Below are positions 55,966-64,000 of a DNA stretch of 64,000 nucleotides, piece after piece. Numbering within the stretch: position 1 is the first letter of the stretch; every line of letters starts with the position of its first letter. The translations under genes and the position numbers were made by a program. The notes under the pieces are model-generated. The model was not told the DNA's origin. It saw only the letters and a program-made list of their open reading frames with translations, and did no database searches. This stretch comes from Sweltsa coloradensis (taxonomy: Eukaryota; Arthropoda; Insecta; Plecoptera; Chloroperlidae): contig JAMZAV010000640.1 of NCBI GenBank assembly GCA_024449915.1, positions 62,001 through 126,000 of the forward strand. The letters are read 5' to 3'.

Positions 55966-56619
55966 GACGGGGGGCCGTTCTCCAGTCTCACCCAGGGCCT
56001 ACTTTGGGCTAAAGAGGGGGGATGGGCATCCTTTGCTGAAACCGGTCTCTTTGGCATCCCCGAACCCCCCCCCCCAAACCCCCACGTCCGCTGGCGACGC
56101 GACTCGCCCTCCAGGCCTCACGGACAGATACACAAAGGCCCCTCGCGCGGCCCCACCCACCCGCACGACTACCGGGTGACGCTCTTTGACCTCCCCCCCG
56201 CCTGCGTCGCGGGGGTGGCGGAAAAAAAATGCGTTCGGGCCGTGGCAAAAGCCTCCGCACCCCCCCACCTCGACGTCGCTAAAAAAAGCGTGTGCATCCC
56301 CCCGTGCGACATCTCGAGGTACCCCTCTGCGATGTGGGACGACGCCCGTGGCCGACCCTCATTCGAGAAAAAACACCTCTGGAGGATGGCGCGCAGCTCC
56401 AGCGCCAGCCCCCACCCCCACCCGCCCATCCGGGGGGGGGGGGCTTTTCTTGCGGACTGATGAGAAGGCGGCCGTCTTGCCGACGCTCTGCAGGACACGT
56501 TCCAACCGAATGCCCCACGCCCCACTCCCCGAGAGACCTGCGGTGGCCGCCCATCTATCCACGCCCCCCGGCCCCCGTGCGACTTTTATGAGGCCCCCAC
56601 CTCTGTAGCTTAGCCGAAC

Positions 56620-57920
56620 TGGCGGCCATCGCCCGGGCGCTGCCCGACCGCAAAGGCCCCGGGCCACGACCCCATACGGGCCAGATGGTGAAGTCGCTTC
56701 CCCCAAGCGCGCACACCTCCCCCCTCGGACTTCAAGCCTGCCCCCCGCTCCAGACTTCCCGGGTCGTGGAAGGTCGCCAAAGGGCGTTACCTTTCCCCAA
56801 GCCTGGGAAGTCTCCGCGCGACCCGGCCAACTACCCCCCGATCAGCCTGCTTCGGTGCTCTCTAAAATGTTTGAGAGGGTTGTCCTGGCCAGGGTCCCCC
56901 ATCATGCCGACGACCCCCCGTCCCCCCCGACGAACAGTTCGGTTCCGCCGGGGCCCCCTCTGTGTCCCCCAGGTTCGACGCGTCGGGGGTCCCTCACGGC
57001 CGCCCGGGCGGAGCAAAGGCGGCTGGGGGGCCGTGTTCCTAGATAGCCCCAAAGGGTTCGACCCCGTCTGGCACGAGGGGCTCCCCACACAAGTCACACC
57101 CCGGACTTCAAATACCCGGTGAGACTTTACCCACTCATACCTTCAACGGCGGTTTTTCACGTGCAGTGGAAGGGGCTCCCTCCGGCCCCGACCCCTTTTC
57201 TTTGGGGGGCCCCCAAGGGTCTGTACTGGCCCCCTTCTACTTTTTCAATGGTTACCCACGATTCCCGTCCCCCCCGGTGATCTATGCACTATTTTGGGGT
57301 GACGTCACAGACTGGCCACCGCCTCCCTCCCGGAGGTGGCCGTCGGGGGGCCAGAGGGCGCTGGACGACGCTGCCCCCTTTTGGGACACCCAATGGCGCA
57401 TGGGACTAAATGCCGCAAAAAAAATCCGCCACCCTCTTCCACCGCTCGCACCCGGCCCGGGAACCCGCGCCTTCCGTTCCCGACACGGGGTATTTAGTGG
57501 TCGAGCACCAAAAAGGTGCCTCGGGTCCCCCTGGCCGACGTCTCACGTTTGCCCCCCAAATCAACGCGGTGGGGCGCCAGGGCGAGGGGGAAAACTCGCC
57601 TCCCTGTATCCACTCCTCCGCAGGCCTCCAGTCGAAAGCCCCCAAGCCCGCTTACACCCCCGTCATCCGGCCCCCCGTCACCTAGCCTCCCCGTGTGGTC
57701 AGGGTGCGCCGCCTCGCACCTTCGCAAAATCCAGGTTTTTCAAAAAAAGGTTCGCGCCTCGTTGCGGGGGTCCTCGCTGACAAGAATGACCCACGTTCAC
57801 GCCGACTCAGTGTCCCATGGTGGGCGATCACCCCGAGTCGCTCTCCCCGTCCTTCTTCGACGGCCTAGGCAACGCGGCAATCCCCTCTACGTGCCCTGCG
57901 GCGGCCGACCCCGTTGCCCC
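56620..57920 (+). pseudogene. LINE reverse transcriptase domain and C-terminus
   Basis: Motifs in order: AIARALPDRKGPG (56628), PKPGKSPRDPANYPPISLL (56797), AVFLDSPKGFDPVWHEGL (57030), PQGSVLAPFYFFNGYPRFPS (57213), YALFWGDVTDW (57279), ALDDAAPFWDTQWRMGLNAA (57360), WSGCAASHLRKIQVFQKKV (57700) and SFFDGLGNA (57853). Each is readable but they require frame changes. In the YADD-equivalent only the last aspartate survives. Confidence 0.78.
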
Positions 57921-58659
57921 CACCTCCCCGCCCCGCCCGGGGACCCCCCGGGGGCTTTCCCCCGCAAAGAAGGGCGGGTCCACGCCCCCCTCCCCGGCGC
58001 CGTCGAACCCCGGGTCCCCCGGGCAGTACGGTTCCCCCGCCAGACCGGCCCGCCCCCCCGCGGGCCTAATCGCGAAATCGCTACTGACCCCCATAGGGGC
58101 CCAAACATACACCCTTTGCGAGTTTTTGGGTCCAGCTTTTTCGCAAATAAAAAAGTTTATAACATTTTTCAAGTCGATTTAAACTGTGTGTGATGTCTGT
58201 CCGTGTACCGTTTGCCTTTCCGGACAGTGTGCCGTACGAACGTCGCGCGCATCGTAGGACCGAGCCCTCCGACTGCGGCCGATCGTGGTCAGCGCACCGG
58301 GTTTATCCATGCGAGCAAAGTCGCTTCGCTGCCCCTCCGTGAATTTGCATGAATGGACTATTGGCACTAGTGCCAGGCACCAGTGCTTTTCGGGGGGGCG
58401 ACTGTCCGACGCAAACCCCCCTAATGAAGACTTTGTCTGAAGATTGTGTAGCTAGGGAGTAGGCCTAGTTTCTTTGCAATTTTTTTCGTTTGCATTCACA
58501 TTTTTTTGATTTTTGGAATCCGGGTTTTAAGCAGTAGCAACCCCGCTTTTAGTCTAAGGCCCCCAAAATGGAAGTTTTTGTCTGTAATGTGTCATTGCTC
58601 AAATGCTCACGATCGGAAAAAATAGTTTTGACTTTTGAACGGCTAGGATATTCCATCAA

Positions 58660-58784
58660 ATCCACGATTCGGGAGAAATGTTTTGTTGTAACATCGTCGA
58701 TTAGTAATGTAAACGTGTATACGTTTTTGTGACCATGGTATAAACGTTAAGAGAAATGCCGGTACACGCTTTCTGACATCCCTA
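58660..58784. mobile_element. Right end of an element related to 35807-36621
   Basis: In reverse it reads TAGGGATGTCAGAAAGCGTG and then ACGTTTATACCATGGTCACA, matching the left end of the 35.8-kb element. Its partner end was not found. Confidence 0.6.
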
Positions 58785-58824
58785 CTTGTACCATTTTAAC
58801 AATTGCTTATTGTACTCTTTTCAG

Positions 58825-59510
58825 ACCTAAATGTATGATTAATTAGGCCAGCAGCTATGGACAACCAGTATGTTGATGAGGGTAATAGCGTGAAGCGCCC
58901 CTTACCACCGCCTACCATATATGATCCTCTGCAGCAAGGCCCGGCTTCGTTTACCACTCACCCGTGGGAGAACGCATCACTTACCGCAAGGCAGACTACA
59001 AGGACTTCATTGGTCAACTTACCCTCAGAGATTTCTTATCAGTCGCCTTCATACAATTCTTGCACAACTGGACCACTCCTTCTAATTAAAAAAGAGCCCA
59101 GCAATCCTCTTCACGAAGTTCCTACCAAAGATTTCATAAATGTTGCTGTCAGTGATCTGGAAACGGCTGAATCATTTTGTCCAGAGAACTTAAAGTTTGA
59201 GAGAGACCCACTGGAACTAGAGCAAAAATGTTTCAAACTAGAATTGTATCCATGCAAGATTGAAACAGCTAGTGAGAGTGACATTTTTAATCTTCAAAAC
59301 ATACCCAGTGCAATTTCAGAACTGAAAACTCCCACAGCAGTGTGTCCTACTCTTAAGGTACCAGTATCAGACATTGCGTGCAAACAGAGTAGGCAAACAC
59401 ATGTCATTGCTAATTCTCCTCCATGCAGATTGGAAAACAGTCTTCCTGGATCATCCCAACATGATCTGGACATTTCTCTCTCTTCCCAAAAACCGGGCCA
59501 CTTCATGTAA
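58825..59510 (+). CDS. Exon of an IKKEP-motif protein (start at 58857)
   Basis: A good acceptor TACTCTTTTCAG ends at 58824, and the ATG at 58857 is in the context gctATGG. The 217-residue frame is open. From residue 68 it carries TGPLLLIKKEPSNP, a SUMO-acceptor-like site, then an acidic stretch LEQKCFKLELYPCKIETASE, and ends in a segment PCRLENSLPGSSQHDLDIS. No finger or other domain is visible. It may be the N-terminal exon of a regulator similar in style to genes A and B. The stop lies just inside the second duplicated unit, so the original C-terminus may be lost. Confidence 0.55.
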
Positions 59511-60330
59511 TTAAACAAGAGCCCAGCGATCCATTTCCCCAAAGTGCCTACTAAAGATTTCATAAATGTTCTGTTGAAGATCCCGAAACAGACGAATCAT
59601 TTTGTACAGAAAACATCCAAATTGGGGACAGCCCACTGAAACTAGAGCAAAAATGTTTCAAACTAGAATCCTTTCCATGCAAGATTGAAAGAGTTTGTGA
59701 GAGTAAGTTTCTGATCTTCAAATCGTACTCGGCGAAAGTTACAGAACTGAAAACTCCCAGTGGTCTTGGGGAACGGACATTGTGTGCATACAGAGTAGGC
59801 CTACTCATATCATTGCAAATTTCTCCAGCATGCAGGTTGGAAAACAGTCTTCCTGGATCATCCCAGCATGATCTAGACTTTTCTCTCATTTACACAACCG
59901 GGCCACTCCTTGTAATTAAGCAAGAGCCTGCGATAAACATCACGAAATACTTACCGGTACTCAAGATTTCATAAATGTTTCTGCTTACGATCCGGAAACA
60001 ATAAAATCATTTTGTCATGAGAAAATTTCAGTTTGAGACAGACCCACTGAAGCAAGAGCAAAAAATTGTTTCAAAAATAGAATCACCTCCGTGCAAGATC
60101 GAAACAGCTTGTGATAGTGGGCGTTCCTTAATCTTCAAACCACACCCAGTGCTGCTACCTATCTACCTTCCAGTAGTGAAATGATAGCTCTGCCAAAAAC
60201 TAACCTAAACAGCCTTACAGCAACAAAAAAATACACATTTCACATCCAACTCTCATGTGTGCAGGCTGGAAATGATTCTGTGTCGTTACAACCTGATCTG
60301 GATATTCCTGTACATCTTCCGGAAGTGGCT
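59058..60330 (+). repeat. Threefold tandem duplication of an exon segment
   Basis: Units begin near 59060, 59487 and 59892, each with ACxGGxCCACTxCxTGTAATTA-like sequence followed by AAACAAGAGCC or similar, and end with GGAAAACAGTCTTCCTGG or a relative. Unit 1 is open; units 2 and 3 have several single-base indels and stops. Spacing is 427 and 405 bp. Confidence 0.8.
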
Positions 60331-60419
60331 CCTAACACTCCTTGTTGTGAACTCCCGTCTTCTGGTCAAGTTTTACAAAGTTCCACTGTGAAGTATCTTT
60401 ACTTCCTATTGTAGCATCC

Positions 60420-61084
60420 TTGTCCTATCCACCAAGTCAACGTTCAATATCTCAAGTTGTGCAGCCTGAAAATGTCCAGCCTGTCGGTGCGTCCGTGTTA
60501 TGTTTCGCCTTGAAAGATTAGACGTTGCGGCACATCAATGGGAGATAGACGTTACCTCAAACGTGACTTTTAGACGAGATGCTCCCGAGCCACGGTCACA
60601 TGATACTTTACCTACCGGCAGAGCATTGTCTACCTCAAAAACAGAAACAACACTAAAAAAGCATTCACCCACTGACAACAATCAACCTCGTTAAAAAGGA
60701 CCAAGAAACCCAGCTTGTGAAACAACCCTCACCAAGATTACCATAGTGATATCAGGGAATAAACAATCTCACAGTTTCGTTGTCCAGATGAAAGGTAATA
60801 TTATCATTATAGGGCCCAAAATTTTTTTTTCAAATTTGTTACTGTTCATCTTTTCTTCATGTAGGCTACCACTTAAAGCTTATAGGCCCTATCCCTTTTC
60901 ATGTTTTGCTCAATTAAGAAAAATACTTCAAAAAGTAGGGATAAAAGTTGCAAAAGCTTATAAAGTCACTTAGGCCCTACATTTACATGCAACTTTTAAT
61001 TTATATTATTATTTTATCCAACTTTTATGTTAGGTAATGACTAATGACATTATAAATCGTGTTTCTATGATCAGTTCAAAGGCA
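60420..61084. other. No gene supported
   Basis: A few short open frames follow the duplicated units, but no splice-consistent continuation was found. Confidence 0.4.
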
Positions 61085-61250
61085 GCAGAATCGTTGCAGT
61101 AGGCTACTGTTCCAATCTATTCAGATCTACAATGCACCCAAAAATCCAGAAAGTTAAAGTTAACCGTCCCGGTAGCTTAGGGGGTAAAACACTCGACCGG
61201 CAATGTTGATACCCTGCTGGGATGTATTTTTTTAATTTCTAGATTGATCT
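61085..61250 (+). repeat. tRNA-like SINE family 2 relative
   Basis: CCCGGTAGCTTAGGGGGTAA resembles an A-box region. The preceding CTATTCAGATCTACAATGCA also occurs before the family-2 unit at 14.8 kb. The B box is degenerate (TTGATACCC). Confidence 0.55.
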
Positions 61251-61436
61251 CCATAAAATCATACATGCAACGTAAGAAACAGGATCAACGTTAATTTACC
61301 TAACAATAACCATTAAATAAACATTGTATCGCAGGTGCGCTTGTTAATTACCCACAAATGTTACAGGGACCCAGGTTCTTGTAGTATGGTATTCATCACT
61401 AGTAGAGTACCTACCCAGTACATTTATTGGTTTAAT

Positions 61437-61770
61437 ACAGGGTTGCAGTTTTTACGGATTTTATTTTTGAGGGTGCAAAAACGGATCAACTGATTTTTGT
61501 TCCAAATTTACGGATTTTAGAAGAAAAAAAACTCACAATTTTTTTTACTTCGTTTTTACGCAGTTTTTAACTAGTGGGGCAACAAATCTTATTTCAATGC
61601 GATACGATAAGGGGGAATCAATTTTTTTCAAAAAAATATAAAAATTTGGGCCCTAGGCTCACCAAAATCATAATTTGTAATTTTGGGGGGGGCCGGGGTA
61701 GGTAGTCGAAATTTAAAATTTAACTTGGCTGGATCATAGTGGAGGTGCTGGTCATTAAGAGGGGGAAGAG
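61437..61770. repeat. Dispersed element, inverted partner of 45648-46041
   Basis: Starts AGGGTTGCAGTTTTTACGGA and contains GGATCATAGTGGAGGTGCTG. Homopolymers are longer than in the partner copy. Confidence 0.6.
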
Positions 61771-64000
61771 GCCAGCGTTTTAAAAATTTTGCGGGTACCT
61801 AAACTAATCGTCCGTATCGGGGGCTCCCCAAAATACAGTTGCGTCTTCCCCCCTTGGGTCCTAGGTCCCCGCATTAAAAAGCACGTTTCAAACCAGGGAA
61901 AATTTTATTTTGGGTCGATTGGATATTCATGCGACTGACTGCCAATCGAATTTTTTAATGACAAAAAAATTTTTATAATGTACTCTTGTGAAAAGAGACG
62001 TAAAAAACTCTAGAAATATCGACAGAAACTTTTTAACTTTTAAAAAGGCCTAATAGTATGAAAATTTTTAGCTTATGAAAGTATCGTGATCTGTAAAATA
62101 TCACTTAGACCGCACGTTTACCGGGGGTCTTTGGGCCGGTGGTTAAGCTCTGTTTTGCATGCGAGAGGACGCGGTTCGAGCCCCGTCTGGAAAATTTTTT
62201 TATTTTTTTTTATCATTCCATTATTGTTTTTTCATTAAAATTTGTGACGGAAAAATTTTTAAATTTCCCAGTCCCAAATTACTCAAAGGGGCGAAGGCTT
62301 TCTCGCATCCGTGCAGCGGCAATCGGAAATTTTTGAAAGTTGGACCCCTACCGGCGGTAGAAAAAATGACATTATACTTTTTAAAAAGCCTAATCAAAAT
62401 ACATACCAAAAACCCGTATACAAAAAGAATCCCCCTGTTCTCATCCCGTTTTGAGCGCGCCGCGACTTTTCCGAGACTTTTCCCCTTTTTTGATCCTGTT
62501 CAAAATAAATAACTGTGTACGATTTTTTAAAAGGACGAATCGACCGTTCCATGAATACCCACTTTACCCATTAAAAATATTTTTAAGTATTTAAATGGTC
62601 TAAAACGCAAAAAGTGATTTTTATAAATTTTATTTGAATTCAATGCCAATTTCAAAAAATTTTGAAAACATATTGTTGGTTTATCAGTTTAAAAAAAATG
62701 CTGCACATGTGTTATATACTTCAAGCACAGAAGTTATACGAAGTCGCTGAGAAGTGCATGACTGCTTTTGTTGGGCCCGCGCTTATTTATTCCGCTGTCC
62801 GCAGATACTACTATTCATGTGAGGTGGGGGGCCAAAAACCGAACACATGTAACAAAAAAATTGGCAATAAAACTTCTAACATAATTTAAATTGTAAAAAT
62901 TTGAATCAATTATTTAAAATTTTTTGACACAGTCACGTAAAAATTTTAAATTTATTTGTAGCCGAGGCATGTTAAATGTGCGACATTCTTGTAGGCTTCT
63001 ACTGGAACGAAATCTAGGGCGACGGTCGTTCGCCCGCACCCCGCTGGGGATGGCTAACTCGACCCTTTTTACTCCCACCCGAGTTGGGGGGGGTTTTTCA
63101 GCTATCTGCACACGGCCCCGAAAAATTTACAATTTTTAAAAAAAATGGGGTGTAGCCTATATGGGTTCATATCTACAAAAAAAAAAATCAGCCCGATCCG
63201 AAAACCAGTTCTGTTTTAAAAAATATTGCGTAAAATCGACGAAAAACTTCCGGCTTGCTGGGTGGGTGGGTAACTAAAGTTTATCTTCCTTGAATCAAAG
63301 GACCATCCGCGGACGAGACCGGGACCGTGTCCCGTCTATTGTCGTTTTTTTCCTTTCCCACCTTTTTTGGCGTACGAACTTGGGAGCAAACAGGTTTTTT
63401 TACCTGCCTCCACACATTTCAAATTATTGTGATGAAAATAATGTTTCACGAAATATTTTTTTAAAATTGAAATGTTTTAAAAGATGGTAAATGGTTGGCT
63501 TAGCGCTTGTAAACAGGCGAAATGATTTTATTTCTTTTCTATGCGAAAAGGGAGAAAAAATAAAAGGCGGGCTAACTTTATCCCACAGCATTCACAGCCA
63601 AAAATTTTTGAAGGAGAGCTTTGGCCCCGTTTTTTTTTACAATTTTTTTTTTTGGGGGGGTAAAAAAATACAAAAATATTTGTGTGTTACCAAACACTTT
63701 TTAAATTAAAAGTAATTGAAAGGGAAATTTTATTAAACTATGTTGGCCCCATACCGATTTTTATTATCAATTAGTTAGTTTGTCTTGTTTTTTATTTTTT
63801 TATTTTATTTTTATTTAAGTTATCCCCATTCAGTTTTAAAAACTGATTTACAAAGGGGGACAAATAAATAAATCTAATTACTAGAGCAGAAAACAAAGAA
63901 CTACATTAAGTAAATATTTGAAAAAGTAATATTAAACAAGCATTAAATATCAACAAATTTATAACAAAAAAAAGGATATTAAATGCAAATTTTTAAATGA
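61771..64000. other. AT-rich, homopolymer-inflated sequence without a gene
   Basis: Many runs of A, T or G of seven or more. A possible SINE 3' remnant (CAGTTTTAAAAACTGATTTA plus GGGGGACA) is at 63831-63862. No gene could be supported. Confidence 0.45.
62128..62196 (+). repeat. tRNA-Ala-like SINE head
   Basis: GGCCGGTGGTTAAGCTCTG (A-box-like), TTTTGCATGCGAGAGG and the B box GGTTCGAGCCCC are followed by an A/T-rich tail. The acceptor stem does not pair, so this is not a functional tRNA gene. Confidence 0.55.

Larger units (their letters stand above)
53900..58170 (+). mobile_element. Jockey-type LINE, nearly full length, heavily corrupted
   Basis: Recognisable in order: gag-like ORF1 with zinc knuckles, endonuclease, reverse transcriptase and C-terminal region, spread over all three plus frames with a shift every few tens of bases. 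The plus strand is extremely C-rich with many C and G runs. The total length of about 4.2 kb fits a complete Jockey element. Codons next to the runs are altered (for example the catalytic FADD is written FWGD). It is either a very old copy or a low-quality consensus. Confidence 0.78.

Noticed and set aside
53788..58193. Many long overlapping open frames on both strands, including glycine- and proline-rich ones
   Set aside because: They are a by-product of high GC and lack of stops; only pieces matching Jockey LINE domains are kept.
62128..62196. Possible tRNA-Ala gene
   Set aside because: Good A and B boxes and an anticodon-like TGC, but the acceptor stem does not pair and a repeat-like tail follows; called a SINE head.

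Overview
This is a repeat-rich nuclear DNA window from a metazoan, most likely a marine invertebrate. The evidence is spliced genes with GT-AG introns, long C2H2 zinc-finger arrays, a SWIM-domain gene, tRNA-derived SINEs, several LINE clades, a Penelope-like element and many hAT-type miniature transposons. Species cannot be fixed from the sequence. The background is AT-rich and carries an unusual abundance of the palindrome TAGGCCTA. No rRNA gene, functional tRNA gene, CRISPR array or bacterial-style operon was seen.

Four host-like loci stand out. (1) A plus-strand C2H2 zinc-finger gene (516-13215) has five reconstructable exons, all joined in phase 1, and nine fingers in the last exon. (2) A minus-strand C2H2 gene has 16 fingers (21970-23493) and a probable 5' exon at 28551-28974 with repeated VKQEP motifs; at least one linking exon is missing. 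(3) A minus-strand ZSWIM1/3-like gene (33640-40251) has four exons whose splice phases fit exactly: an N-terminal module, a HNH-ending module, a MULE-transposase fold with SWIM finger, and an acidic tail. (4) A plus-strand exon at 58825-59510 encodes a protein with IKKEP motifs and lies at the head of a threefold tandem duplication whose later units are decayed. Loci 1 and 3 carry single-base frameshifts in homopolymers, so either sequence error or recent decay is possible.

The rest is mostly transposon. Retroelements: a 5'-truncated Penelope-like element (9080-10721), LINE 3' ends at 8160-8540, 10830-11592 and 49310-50120, a LINE nested inside a SINE (25210-27120), a full-length but badly corrupted Jockey-type LINE in a GC-rich block (53.9-58.2 kb), and at least eight copies of a tRNA-derived SINE. 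DNA elements: hAT-like MITEs with clean 8-bp target duplications (2559, 3323, 7186, 35807, 43716, 48048), a 1.8-kb element with a subterminal motif array (38111-39900), a three-copy CTTAAAGGGG family, several foldback elements, and a family that looks like non-autonomous Helentron/Helitron2 elements (16628, 27581, 52188, with a palindromic relative at 50807).

Layering is visible: Helentron-like copy in a CTTAAAGGGG element; transposon in SINE in the first intron of the ZSWIM-like gene; LINE in SINE; a 59-bp retro-insertion in a MITE. These nestings give empty sites that define exact boundaries. The block 53.9-58.2 kb, and to a lesser degree 61.4-64.0 kb, shows inflated homopolymers and broken frames, and should be treated as low-quality or heavily degraded sequence.
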